Positions 1-7,100 of a stretch of 9,580 nucleotides of DNA are shown here, in pieces; position 1 is the stretch's first letter, and each line of letters starts with the position of its first letter. The stretch is taken from positions 1 to 9,580 of the forward strand of contig NCBD01000049.1 in the NCBI GenBank assembly GCA_002255315.1. The letters run 5' to 3'. The notes beneath the pieces are model-generated. The model was not told where the DNA came from, searched no databases, and saw only the letters and a list, made by a program, of their open reading frames with translations. The position numbers were made by a program, and so were the translations under genes. Origin of the DNA: Actinobacteria bacterium 21-64-8 (GTDB lineage Bacteria > Actinomycetota > Acidimicrobiia > Acidimicrobiales > RAAP-2).

Positions 1-599
1 AAGGCCCGTTCCTGCATGATTTTTGACGCGCGTAAGGCGTCGCGACGGTGAATCACCGTGACGCTCGAGGCGAAACGAGTCAAGAAAATAGCTTCTTCGA
101 GTGCGGAGTCACCTCCGCCCACGACCGCGATGTCGTGGCCGCGAAAGAAGAACCCGTCGCACGTGGCGCATGTGGACAGACCATGGCTCAACAATCGCGC
201 TTCGCCGGGGACGTTCAACATGAGCGAGCGAGCGCCGGTCGCCAAAATCACGGCGTCCGCGGTGACGCTAGGAAACTCGCCGTCGCTACTCAGCCAGGCA
301 CGAAAGGGACGGGTGGTCGTGTCGAGTTTCTGTACCTTAGAGACGCGAAGTTCCGCGCCAAAGCGCAGCGCCTGTTCGCGCATTTTGGCCATCAGTTCGG
401 GACCGGTGAGAGCCTCGGGAAAGCCCGGGAAGTTTTCGATGTCGGTGGTTAGCATCAATTGGCCACCAGGTTGATCGCTCGTGGAGGAGGGCTCACCCTC
501 GATGACGATGGGTTTGAGCTGGGCGCGCGCGGCGTAGACGGCCGCCGTGAGTCCAGCGGGGCCAGAGCCAATGATGAGGACTCGAGTGTGTTCGGGCAT
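1..599 (-). CDS. trxB: Thioredoxin reductase, N-terminal part (runs off left edge)
   Basis: Flavoprotein that passes electrons from NADPH through FAD and a redox disulfide to thioredoxin in the cytoplasm. The visible 199 residues read cleanly from ATG at 599-597. They show the FAD-binding GSGPAG (residues 11-16), the family stretch GGQLM...ENFPGF (about 46-60), ATGA at 120-123, the active-site Cys pair CATCDG (C144, C147), and the NADPH-binding GGGDSA (161-166) followed by [10 protein letters not shown]. The usual protein is a little over 300 residues, so about a third (the C-terminal end) lies outside the window. The start codon shares one base with the stop of the gene upstream (TAATG), so translation is probably coupled and no separate ribosome binding site is needed. 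It is the last visible gene of the minus-strand cluster. In mycobacteria trxB2 also sits close to the murJ homologue. Identification is very secure. Confidence 0.97.
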   Translation of the reverse strand, partial: MPEHTRVLIIGSGPAGLTAAVYAARAQLKPIVIEGEPSSTSDQPGGQLMLTTDIENFPGFPEALTGPELMAKMREQALRFGAELRVSKVQKLDTTTRPFRAWLSSDGEFPSVTADAVILATGARSLMLNVPGEARLLSHGLSTCATCDGFFFRGHDIAVVGGGDSALEEAIFLTRFASSVTVIHRRDALRASKIMQERA

Positions 600-913
600 T
601 ACTTCCTTAAGTTCATGGGTCGCCGGCGGCGCCAGATGACCAGTCCCGTCACGAGTGACAGTGCGCCGATCACGAGGTAACTCAACCATTCGTGGCCGGC
701 GAACAGATAGACGTTCAGCACGCGAACCAACCCAATGATGACCAAGCTGACCAGGACGAACGAGACCAACAACAGTATAAAGCCGTACGCCAAAAATCGT
801 CCGGCGAGGAGGATTGGACGCAGTACGCGGTCGTGCACGAGATCAAGGACGTGGTCCAACTGCGCGAGCAGTCGATCAACGAGGTCGGGATCGCGGGGCT
901 CGGCGTCACTCAC
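599..913 (-). CDS. Small two-helix membrane protein of unknown function
   Basis: A 104-residue protein that I cannot place in a named family. It begins at GTG 913-911. A charged N-terminal stretch (about residues 1-36, rich in Asp, Arg and Leu, likely an amphipathic helix) precedes two hydrophobic segments, about 40-62 and 76-94. It ends in a basic tail with four consecutive arginines (95-98), which by the positive-inside rule places the C-terminus in the cytoplasm and makes a hairpin with both ends inside. Size and topology recall small holin-like or phage-shock-type membrane proteins, but no diagnostic motif is seen. It lies 28 bp after degV and its stop overlaps the trxB start by one base (TAATG), so the two are probably co-translated. 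There is no clear Shine-Dalgarno. A TAAGTT box ends 6 nt before the GTG, so it may start a leaderless transcript of its own. That the gene is real is likely from coupling and topology; its function is unknown. Confidence 0.75.
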   Translation of the reverse strand: MSDAEPRDPDLVDRLLAQLDHVLDLVHDRVLRPILLAGRFLAYGFILLLVSFVLVSLVIIGLVRVLNVYLFAGHEWLSYLVIGALSLVTGLVIWRRRRPMNLRK

Positions 914-919
914 GCTACG

Positions 920-925
920 AACTTA
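920..925 (-). promoter_or_regulatory. Candidate -10 box (TAAGTT) for a leaderless membrane protein-trxB transcript
   Basis: On the minus strand TAAGTT (form TANNNT) ends 6 nt before the GTG at 913, in the 28-bp gap after degV. No purine-rich ribosome binding site is seen. This is inference only: no matching -35 was found, and read-through from degV is equally possible. Confidence 0.3.
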
Positions 926-941
926 CCCGCCCCAAAGAGGC

Positions 942-1787
942 TTACGCCTTGACCCAGGCGAGACCAATAATCCCCGGGCCGCCGTGAGTGCCCACGACGG
1001 GGCCAATGTTGGTTTCCACGATGGGCACTTCAGTCGCGATCGCACTGATTAGTCCACGGAGCGTCGCGACGTCGGCCTCACTACACGCGCCGTGCATCAT
1101 GGCGAGGCGGCGAAAGGGAGCTTGCAGGCTCGCTTGCTGCGCGACGGCGTTTAGTGCCTTCGCGCGCGTGCGTTGGCGACCGGCCTCGGCGACCACACCA
1201 TTTTTGAGTTCCACCAACGGCTTAATCGAGAGGACCTGACCGAGCAGGGCCTTCGCGCCCCCGACGCGACCACCTTTGATCAGATGTTCCAACGTATCGA
1301 GCGCGGCGACGACGCCGAGCTTGCTAATGAGATTTTCAGCGTGCGCGCTCAGTTCGTTGAGCGTTGCGCCGTTGAGGGCACGCTCGGCAATTTCAATCGT
1401 GAGAAGGCCCTGCGCCATCGACACCGCGAGGGTGTCAATCACCGCGACGGTCATGGTGTCGGCGACCGCTTGGGCGGCCAGCGTGGCCGATTGAAAGGTT
1501 GCCGAGAGTTGTGAAGAGAGGGTTAACACAATGGCGCTGTCGTAACCGTCGCGCGCGGCCTGTTCGAAAACCTCTTGGAAGGCACCGACCGACGGGGCCG
1601 ACGTCTCGGGTAATGCTTTGGCGCTCTTGCACCTCGCCCAGAACTCGCTCGGCGTGAGGTCGCGCCGATCGACGAACTCTTCGTCACCAAAACGAATACT
1701 CAAGGGAACGATCGCGACGTGCAGCCGGTCGACGACGTCGTCGGGTAGGTCACAGGCGCTATCGGTCACGACACGAACTTGACTCAC
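942..1787 (-). CDS. degV: DegV family protein (fatty acid-binding)
   Basis: DegV/FakB-type proteins hold a fatty acid in a two-domain fold. In Firmicutes FakB hands it to the kinase FakA for phosphorylation; in actinobacteria the partner is less clear. The 281-residue product has the usual length. Motifs in order: VVTDSACDLP near the N-terminus (residues 6-15), TSAPS (62-66, usual form TSQPS), SSQLSATFQSA (91-101), DTLAVSMAQGLL (118-129), LIKGGRVGGAKA in the middle, and GTHGGPGIIGLAW at the C-terminus. I chose GTG at 1787-1785 because homology starts right there and a GAGGGGG ribosome binding site lies just upstream; the open frame extends farther, but only into out-of-frame murJ sequence. 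It follows murJ after 17 bp and is presumably co-transcribed. Its place between murJ and trxB is held by sigM and its anti-sigma gene in mycobacteria. The fatty-acid ligand is inferred from the family. Confidence 0.93.
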   Translation of the reverse strand: MSQVRVVTDSACDLPDDVVDRLHVAIVPLSIRFGDEEFVDRRDLTPSEFWARCKSAKALPETSAPSVGAFQEVFEQAARDGYDSAIVLTLSSQLSATFQSATLAAQAVADTMTVAVIDTLAVSMAQGLLTIEIAERALNGATLNELSAHAENLISKLGVVAALDTLEHLIKGGRVGGAKALLGQVLSIKPLVELKNGVVAEAGRQRTRAKALNAVAQQASLQAPFRRLAMMHGACSEADVATLRGLISAIATEVPIVETNIGPVVGTHGGPGIIGLAWVKA

Positions 1788-1804
1788 GACTCCCCCTCGG
1801 AACC

Positions 1805-3400
1805 CTAAAACCTTGCCCCATTTCGATTGGCTCGCGCCACTCGGCGCGACCAAAGCACCACGGCCAGGGCGTAGACGACGATTCCCACGGTAAGTGCAAC
1901 GGCGAAGCGGGTGACGAGCCCGAGTCCCTGGTTGGACGAAGGTCCGGCGTAGGCGACGGCCATGGCAATCGTGGCGAGACCCGACGCAACCAGGCTGCGC
2001 CGCACGTGTACCGACCACAGACCAGAGATCAACGTCACGTGACGTTGGTGCAGAGCCCAAAGTGCGGCTACTGCGCCGCCCGCGTACGCGAGTGAGACAC
2101 TGGCGGTGAGTCCCGCGAGCGAGTGCCGACCTAAGAGTACGCATAGAGCGACCGTCAACGCGTTTTGTAGTACGTACAGCGCGAACACTGTACTCGCGCG
2201 CTGCATCGCTTGGAGACCTCGAATCGCGAGTTGAAAGATCGTAAAACCCGGGAGACCCGCAGCGAGAATCGCAAGCACCACGCCCGCTGACAGTCTCCGT
2301 GTCGCGTTGAGGTGGTGGAGCAGAATCGCGACGAGTGGTTGAGCCAAAATCACGAGCACCAGGGTGCAGGGGATGATGATCACGAGTGATTGGCGTAAAC
2401 CAAAGCGGAGTCGTTCGGCGAAACCTTCGAGGTCGTCGAGCGTAGCCAGACTCGCGAGTTGGGGAGTGAGCGCCCCGAGCACGGACACGACCACGACGGC
2501 GTAGGGCATCATCATGAAGGACCAGCCGTAGGTGTAGGCACTCACGGGACCGCTTCCGCCCACTCCAAAGGCGAACGCCAATACGACGTAGAGCGAGGCT
2601 TGATTGGCGAGCACCACGAGCAACGTCCAGCTGCCGAGTCTGGTGACGGCTTTCACGGCGGGGTCGCGGGGATCAAAGCGAAGGGTGAGTCGCCAGAGAT
2701 CGCTGCGCAACAACGACGGTACGAGTGCGAGGAACTGCAGTCCGACGCCGAGCGACGTGCCCAGTCCGAGGTAGAGCAAGTCGCGAGTGCCCTGCACGCT
2801 CGCGACCGTGGGTGACGGGTCGACCAGGTGAAACCAAATCAGGACCGCGATACACACAAAGTTGTTGATGACCGGGACCCACGCGGCGGTACCGAAGCGA
2901 TGGCGCACGTTGAGTAGGGCGGTGGCGACACCGATGAGTCCGTAGAAAAAGACTTGAGGCACGAACCACCGCAGCAACTCAGTCGCGACGGCTCGTTGGT
3001 GGTCCAACGTGTCGAGGGTCGCGGCGGAGTGGGCGTGGTTCAGCGACGTAAAGGCGTCGATGATGAGCGGCGCCGCGAACCACGACACGATCGAGGCGAC
3101 CACAAGCACCACAATCGCGCCACTCACGACACTCGAGATAGATCGCCAAGCGCGTCGTTCGCCGTCGAGCGTGAGTCGTTCGACGAAGACCGGAATGAAG
3201 GTGGCGCCCACGACGCCGCCGAGAACGAGATCGAAGAGCATATTAGGGACGGTGTTGGCGAGGTTGTAGGAGTCGGCTAAGGGCGTAAAGCCCAGCACCC
3301 AGGCCAGCACTAGTACGCGCAAGAGCCCCGTCACCCGTGAAGCGAGTGTCCCCGACGCGATTGAAACGACGCGTGCGCTGTGCGACGAGTTCACGCTCAC
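1805..3400 (-). CDS. murJ: MurJ/MviN-type lipid II flippase
   Basis: Polytopic inner-membrane protein of the MOP superfamily that flips lipid-linked peptidoglycan precursor outward. The 531-residue product has alternating hydrophobic segments throughout, as expected for about 14 helices, and the family's N-terminal signature: ASRVTGLLR (residues 20-28, with the two arginines matching the functional R18 and R24 of E. coli MurJ), LADSYNLA (41-48), then NTVPNMLFDLVLGGVVGATFIPVF (49-72). There the E. coli RR pair before the AEG motif is replaced by FD, a region that also varies in other actinobacteria. It lacks the long C-terminal pseudokinase extension of mycobacterial MviN. I chose GTG 3400-3398 because it overlaps the upstream stop in the classic GTGA form. 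An ATG at 3448 would add 16 residues but overlap the upstream gene by 52 bp; a second GTG lies at 3394. It sits in an operon with the DUF6049-like gene upstream and degV downstream. Confidence 0.95.
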   Translation of the reverse strand: MSVNSSHSARVVSIASGTLASRVTGLLRVLVLAWVLGFTPLADSYNLANTVPNMLFDLVLGGVVGATFIPVFVERLTLDGERRAWRSISSVVSGAIVVLVVASIVSWFAAPLIIDAFTSLNHAHSAATLDTLDHQRAVATELLRWFVPQVFFYGLIGVATALLNVRHRFGTAAWVPVINNFVCIAVLIWFHLVDPSPTVASVQGTRDLLYLGLGTSLGVGLQFLALVPSLLRSDLWRLTLRFDPRDPAVKAVTRLGSWTLLVVLANQASLYVVLAFAFGVGGSGPVSAYTYGWSFMMMPYAVVVVSVLGALTPQLASLATLDDLEGFAERLRFGLRQSLVIIIPCTLVLVILAQPLVAILLHHLNATRRLSAGVVLAILAAGLPGFTIFQLAIRGLQAMQRASTVFALYVLQNALTVALCVLLGRHSLAGLTASVSLAYAGGAVAALWALHQRHVTLISGLWSVHVRRSLVASGLATIAMAVAYAGPSSNQGLGLVTRFAVALTVGIVVYALAVVLWSRRVARANRNGARF

Positions 3401-5352
3401 CGGGCGTGGCGACCTTTGCTGCGACGTCGATTCGTTCGGTACCACCACAGCGCGAGGACGAACAGTGAGGCGAGGGTCAAGAGATAACCCACGACCGAAG
3501 TCCCCGCGACGCGGACTTGAATGGCGGCTCGCGCGAGCACGACTTGATCGTTGGGCGTGGTGAGTATCACCTGCAACGTCAACGAACTTCCGCTCGTGCC
3601 CTGGGTCGCGACGCGAATGGTGTTCGTGGGGGAGCGCATCGCGATGACGATGGCGCTGGACTTCGTGAACGTCAGTCCGGGTGTCACGAGGTGCACGACA
3701 CCTGACACGGGATAGCCAGCGTGGCTGATGACGGTAATGGGCAACGAAGTGCCGGGCCCGGCGAGCGTAATAGCACTCGGGTCGATGGAGAAGTTCTGGA
3801 GTTGCTGGTCAAAGAGTGCGTTCGCCGAAGCGATGGCGTCGGAGCGCGCCGCCGCCGTGCCGAGTATCTCGCTTTGGGCAACGGCGACACGAAGGTGAGT
3901 TCGCATTAGTTGCGACGTTATTGAAGGTACGTAGGAGTTCACGTCGCCGATGAGGAGCGTGAGGGCACTGACGTTGCGTGACGACCAGCGATGGAGTCCC
4001 GTCGTCGGGATCAAGGCGCGCGTCGCGGGTGCGCCGTTAGTGGCGACGAGCGAATTGTCAAAGAGCGGCGGAAGTGAGGTCAGTCGCGCCACGGGGTCGC
4101 TCGCGAGTCCAGCGACGAAGGCGCCGACGAAGGCGCCAGACGTGGCGCCCGCTGATGCGGTAACAATCACCGTGCGAGGACTCGGCGCGTTGGGCTCTTC
4201 AAAATGCAAGAACGCGAGCGTCGCGAGCGCGAGTGCAGCTCGCCTGCCTGGTTCAATTCCGCTGTCCACGCTGAGCGTGGACAGCGGTCCATCGTTCGTG
4301 AGAGCGGTGACGCTCGCGAGTCCGGGTAGGTGAAAGGGCGCCCCCCAGGTCAACGTCGCCGAGGGCGCGGTCGCGAGTGAGGACTCGGGAATCAACACGT
4401 CACTGATGCCAGCGCGCGCCAACGCCAGAGCCGACGCCGTGCTCGGCGAGCCACTTAGTAACACCGGTCCCGCACTGTAGCGACCCGTCAAGTGGCCCAA
4501 AAGGTTGTCGGTGAGGGCCAACTGCTCGTTCACTTGGGTGTCGAAGCCGTTGGCCGCCAAGCCCGCAAAATCAATGTTCGACGGGGGAGCGTTCACGACG
4601 ACGTGCTGGGTACTGGTCAGTGCCGAAAGAAAGGCTTGACGCAAGGGGTCCGTGGTGGGTGCCGTGTCTAAAGCATTCAAGAAGCGGTAGTTCGTCGCGA
4701 TGGCCACGGGGGCGTTCGTCGCGTGGGCGACTGATCGTAGAACCGAAGCGCTGCGTCGGGGGTGGCGCGTCGCGTCGGAGCCGAGCGTCGTCACGAGTGC
4801 CACGCGCAGCGGTTGGGCGACGTGGTGCTGCACAATGGCGACGAGCGACCACTTCGTACTGGTGACCCCGTCGAGGCGGACCTGATAGCGCAGTGGATAG
4901 ACACCATCACAACCCGTGCTCGCGCAGCGCAAGTGCAGTTCCGGTCGCGTATCGGCGCACGGTCCAAACGGGCTCACGCGTCGCGCGGTGTAGAGGGTAA
5001 GGGTGAAGGTGGAAACGCCGTGACGCACACAGGTGAGCGCCTGCGTGGTCGTGGCTAATGGCGCTGTCGGTACGCCCGTGCCGTTGATGACTGAGTCCAA
5101 GGTGGCGCGGTCAACGAGCGCGGGGTACAAGCTGAGCGTCACGGTGGCCCGACTCGTCCCCGCGTTAAGGAGACGAAGCGAGATTGAGAAGGTCCCCACA
5201 CCTTGTCGCGGCAACGTCGTGGTCACGCTCTGGTTCACGACGCGAAAGTTGGCCGAGCCCGCGGCCGACACCGGAGTGGGCCACGTCATCGTCGCGAGGC
5301 CGAGGACTGCAACGACGAGCGCCCGCCACCAGGTCGAATTTCGGTGGAACAT
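3397..5352 (-). CDS. DUF6049-like secreted, membrane-anchored protein
   Basis: A 651-residue envelope protein of unknown activity. The N-terminus is a clear Sec signal: basic start, hydrophobic core ALVVAVLGLATMTW (about 11-24), and a likely cleavage site after PVSA (residue 30). A large Ser/Thr/Ala-rich extracytoplasmic region follows, starting with a beta-sandwich-like segment. One hydrophobic helix near 620-637 (VVGYLLTLASLFVLALWW) is followed by a basic tail (RTNRRRSKGRHAR), making a type I topology. Size, architecture and position directly before murJ and divergent from the CCA-adding enzyme match mycobacterial Rv3909 (DUF6049). The function may relate to peptidoglycan export or cell-wall assembly; this is inference from neighbourhood. 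I chose ATG 5352-5350 because the signal peptide starts there; the frame is open to 5439 but would then overlap pcnB. There is no Shine-Dalgarno, and TAGCCT ends 8 nt before the ATG. The gene carries a 29-bp palindrome and a 12-bp tandem repeat, described separately. Confidence 0.8.
   Translation of the reverse strand: MFHRNSTWWRALVVAVLGLATMTWPTPVSAAGSANFRVVNQSVTTTLPRQGVGTFSISLRLLNAGTSRATVTLSLYPALVDRATLDSVINGTGVPTAPLATTTQALTCVRHGVSTFTLTLYTARRVSPFGPCADTRPELHLRCASTGCDGVYPLRYQVRLDGVTSTKWSLVAIVQHHVAQPLRVALVTTLGSDATRHPRRSASVLRSVAHATNAPVAIATNYRFLNALDTAPTTDPLRQAFLSALTSTQHVVVNAPPSNIDFAGLAANGFDTQVNEQLALTDNLLGHLTGRYSAGPVLLSGSPSTASALALARAGISDVLIPESSLATAPSATLTWGAPFHLPGLASVTALTNDGPLSTLSVDSGIEPGRRAALALATLAFLHFEEPNAPSPRTVIVTASAGATSGAFVGAFVAGLASDPVARLTSLPPLFDNSLVATNGAPATRALIPTTGLHRWSSRNVSALTLLIGDVNSYVPSITSQLMRTHLRVAVAQSEILGTAAARSDAIASANALFDQQLQNFSIDPSAITLAGPGTSLPITVISHAGYPVSGVVHLVTPGLTFTKSSAIVIAMRSPTNTIRVATQGTSGSSLTLQVILTTPNDQVVLARAAIQVRVAGTSVVGYLLTLASLFVLALWWYRTNRRRSKGRHAR
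4114..4137 (+). repeat. Two tandem copies of a 12-bp unit in the DUF6049-like gene
   Basis: GACGAAGGCGCC occurs twice in a row, followed by a degenerate third stretch (GACGTGGCGCC at 4139-4149). Read in the gene's frame it gives a GAFVGAFV repeat, an in-frame duplication of four residues. Confidence 0.8.
4259..4287. repeat. 29-bp perfect inverted repeat (14-bp arms, 1-bp centre) inside the DUF6049-like gene
   Basis: The left arm CCGCTGTCCACGCT (4259-4272) and right arm AGCGTGGACAGCGG (4274-4287) are exact reverse complements around a single G. The stretch is in frame and encodes PLSTLSVDSG. As RNA it would form a very stable hairpin apart from strain at the tight turn; as DNA it is a candidate dyad binding site or cruciform. 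What it does is unknown. Confidence 0.85.
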
Positions 5353-5412
5353 GCAGTCCCAGGCTACTGTCGTGGCACTCCTGGCCCAGGCGCCCACTAC
5401 CCTTCTTTCGCA
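5353..5412. promoter_or_regulatory. Divergent promoter region between the DUF6049-like gene and pcnB
   Basis: This 60-bp spacer holds both start regions and no Shine-Dalgarno on either side. On the minus strand TAGCCT (5366-5361) ends 8 nt before the ATG at 5352. On the plus strand TACCCT (5398-5403) ends 9 nt before the GTG at 5413. Both fit the TANNNT -10 of actinobacterial leaderless transcripts. Between them is an 11-bp palindrome, CCTGGCCCAGG (5380-5390), a possible shared operator. No convincing -35 elements were seen. Promoter assignment is inference. Confidence 0.45.
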
Positions 5413-6837
5413 GTGACTTCCCTCGAAACCGCCCCTCATCGCTTAAGCGAACTCGCGACGTTGTCGCGGCCGGTCGCCCTCGCCTTTCACGAAGCGGGCT
5501 TCGCGCTCTACGCGGTGGGCGGTGCCGTGCGTGACGCGCTGCTCGAGGTGCGCTCGCCGGGCGAACGAGAAATTGACTTTACGACTGACGCCCGCCCCGA
5601 CGACATCGTGCGTCTACTCGCGCCCCTGTGCAGCGCGACGTGGGAGCAAGGGCGCGCCTTTGGCACGATTGGGGGCACACTTCGTGCCAGCGGACTCAAA
5701 GTTGAAGTGACCACGTTTCGTTCCGAAGCGTACGTCGATCACTCGCGCAAACCCGCCGTCGAGTGGGGCGACTCGCTCGAAGCCGACCTCTCGCGACGCG
5801 ATTTCACCATCAACGCGCTGGCCCTTGATGTAGTGGCACTCAACCTCGAAACACCAGGCGTGCAGACGCTCTTTGACTTTTTCGGTGGCTTCGTCGATTT
5901 GCACGAACGAATTTTGCGTACGCCCATCGATCCCGAGACACTTTTTCGTGACGATCCCTTGCGCATGCTGCGCGCCGCACGTTTTGCGGCTCGTTTTCGT
6001 CTCGCCATTGATCCCGCACTTGAGTTGGCCGCGACGTCGATGGCTGAACAGCTGACGAAAGTCTCGGCCGAACGAGTGCGCGGCGAGCTCGACCTGCTCA
6101 TGGTGACCGAGCAGCCATCGCTCGGACTCGACTTCATCGTGCGCACGGGGCTCGCCGAGTATTTTCTGCCCGAGCTACCTAAATTGCAACTCGAACAAGA
6201 CCCTATCCACCAGCACAAGGACGTGCTCAAGCACACCTGGGCGGTCGTCGATAAGACCTCGCCGAACTTGGTGTTGCGCTTGGCGGCGCTGTTCCACGAC
6301 ATCGGAAAACCCAATACGCGCGCGATCACTGACGAGGGCGTCACGTTTAGGTTTCACGAAGTAGTGGGCGCGAAAATGACGCGCAAGCGCATGACCGCGC
6401 TCAAGTACTCGCACGAAATAATTGACGACGTCACGACGCTCGTCGAGCTGCACCTTCGATTTCATACCTACAAATTGGGCTGGAGCGATAAGGCGGTTCG
6501 GCGCTACGTTCGCGACGCGGGTGCGCTCTTAAACGAGCTCAACGAGCTCACCCGCTGTGACTGCACGACGCGTAACGCTCGTAAGGCGGCAACGCTCGCG
6601 AAGCGGATGGACGAGCTCGAAGTGCGCATCGAGGAAGTGCGTGCCCAGGAAGACCTTTCTCGACTGCGTCCCGCGCTTGACGGGGTCGCGGTCATGGCCC
6701 TGCTCGAAGTGGGACCCGGCCCAGTCGTGGGTCGCGCGCTCGACTTTTTGATGGAGATTCGTCTCGACGAAGGCGAAATCAGTACCGCCGAGGCGCAACA
6801 CCGGCTTCGCGAGTGGTGGGCGAGCGCACAGGAGTGA
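5413..6837 (+). CDS. pcnB: CCA-adding tRNA nucleotidyltransferase with HD domain
   Basis: Class II nucleotidyltransferase that adds or repairs the 3' CCA of tRNA from CTP and ATP. The 474 residues match the actinobacterial PcnA length. Order: polymerase head with GGAVRDALL (36-44) and the metal site written EREIDFTTDARP (51-62), RRDFTINALALD (128-139), DDPLRMLRAARFAARF (180-195) and SAERVRGEL (218-226), then an HD domain with FHDIGKP (294-300; H295, D296) and a helical tail ending in GPGPVVGRALDFL. The metal-binding DxD is E-I-D here, with Glu at the first position. I chose GTG 5413 because homology begins shortly after and a longer frame would run over the divergent gene's signal-peptide start; no Shine-Dalgarno precedes it. 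A role as poly(A) polymerase cannot be excluded, but the actinobacterial ortholog pattern and the divergent murJ-block gene favour CCA addition. The symbol follows the common annotation. Confidence 0.93.
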   Translation: MTSLETAPHRLSELATLSRPVALAFHEAGFALYAVGGAVRDALLEVRSPGEREIDFTTDARPDDIVRLLAPLCSATWEQGRAFGTIGGTLRASGLKVEVTTFRSEAYVDHSRKPAVEWGDSLEADLSRRDFTINALALDVVALNLETPGVQTLFDFFGGFVDLHERILRTPIDPETLFRDDPLRMLRAARFAARFRLAIDPALELAATSMAEQLTKVSAERVRGELDLLMVTEQPSLGLDFIVRTGLAEYFLPELPKLQLEQDPIHQHKDVLKHTWAVVDKTSPNLVLRLAALFHDIGKPNTRAITDEGVTFRFHEVVGAKMTRKRMTALKYSHEIIDDVTTLVELHLRFHTYKLGWSDKAVRRYVRDAGALLNELNELTRCDCTTRNARKAATLAKRMDELEVRIEEVRAQEDLSRLRPALDGVAVMALLEVGPGPVVGRALDFLMEIRLDEGEISTAEAQHRLREWWASAQE

Positions 6838-6843
6838 TGCCTC

Positions 6844-6865
6844 CCCTCGCCAACGTGCGAGGGGT
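6844..6865 (+). terminator. GC-rich hairpin just after pcnB, terminator-like without a U-tract
   Basis: CCCCTCGC (6844-6851) pairs perfectly with GCGAGGGG (6858-6865) around a 6-nt loop CAACGT, starting 6 bp after the pcnB stop. No run of T follows, so termination would be of the U-less kind or incomplete. Read-through would carry transcription into the IS607 remnant. Confidence 0.5.
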
Positions 6866-6905
6866 CGACACCTGATGTGACACCACACCGCGAGACTACG
6901 AAGTA

Positions 6906-6974
6906 ATGAATTTAAGTGAGTGGGCCAACCTCCAAGGAATACACCCCCAGACCGCCTACCGGTGGTTCCGAGTG
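6906..6974 (+). pseudogene. 5' remnant of an IS607-family serine transposase (tnpA)
   Basis: The first 23 codons from ATG 6906 read MNLSEWANLQ, then GIHPQTAYRWFR. This is the MerR-like helix-turn-helix that opens IS607-family serine transposases (commonly MNLxEWAxxQGxxPQTAYRWFREG...). The likeness stops after FR: the expected continuation (a stretch like EGTLPVPA leading to the resolvase domain with the catalytic serine) is absent, so the gene is truncated after about 23 codons and cannot encode a recombinase. The frame stays open to 7220, but only by running through unrelated sequence and then antisense to ino1. Upstream AAGTA gives no good ribosome binding site. Family assignment is from a short but distinctive motif recalled from known members; no search was run. 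Confidence 0.75.
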
Positions 6975-7049
6975 GAGCATCAGACTGAGTCTCACTCAGC
7001 AGTTGGCGATGACACGCGAAAGGGAGCTCCGGCACTCGTCGGGGCGAAC

Positions 7050-7100
7050 CACTCCGTGAGGAGTGCAACCGAGGGGACTCACAAGAGCGCACTCGGTTGC
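7050..7100 (+). ncRNA. Two-hairpin structured segment; candidate orphan omega-RNA end or bidirectional terminator
   Basis: Hairpin 1: CACTCC (7050-7055) pairs with GGAGTG (7060-7065) around GTGA, a GNRA-type tetraloop. Hairpin 2: GCAACCGAG (7065-7073) pairs perfectly over 9 bp with CTCGGTTGC (7092-7100), with an 18-nt loop. The helices share base 7065, so they would stack end to end. A further IR, GTGTC-G-GACAC (7105-7115), is followed by TTTTA. In IS605/IS607 elements the 3' end of tnpB encodes such a folded guide-RNA scaffold; here no TnpB gene accompanies it in the window. The same helices on the minus strand could terminate ino1. Which use is real cannot be decided from sequence. Confidence 0.4.

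Noticed and set aside
48..474. Overlapping plus-strand open frames opposite trxB
   Set aside because: Shadows of a strongly identified gene; Arg/Ala-rich composition with no motif.
1788..2144. N-terminal extension of DegV by 119 residues
   Set aside because: The added text is Arg-rich out-of-frame murJ sequence. The family N-terminus and a GAGGGGG site fix the start at 1787.
2459..3280. Plus-strand His/Gly-rich open frames opposite murJ
   Set aside because: Shadow frames in GC-rich DNA; the His and Gly runs come from the complement of Val/Thr/Pro codons.
4571..5058. Open frames on both strands within the DUF6049-like gene
   Set aside because: Highly basic, no domain, no ribosome binding sites; consistent with codon shadows.
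5380..5390. CCTGGCCCAGG as a terminator
   Set aside because: A 5-bp stem with a 1-nt centre cannot form a stable hairpin and lies between divergent starts; kept only as a possible operator.
5203..5412. N-terminal extension of the CCA-adding enzyme by 70 residues
   Set aside because: It would run antisense over the signal-peptide start of the DUF6049-like gene and has no family likeness. GTG 5413 fits better.
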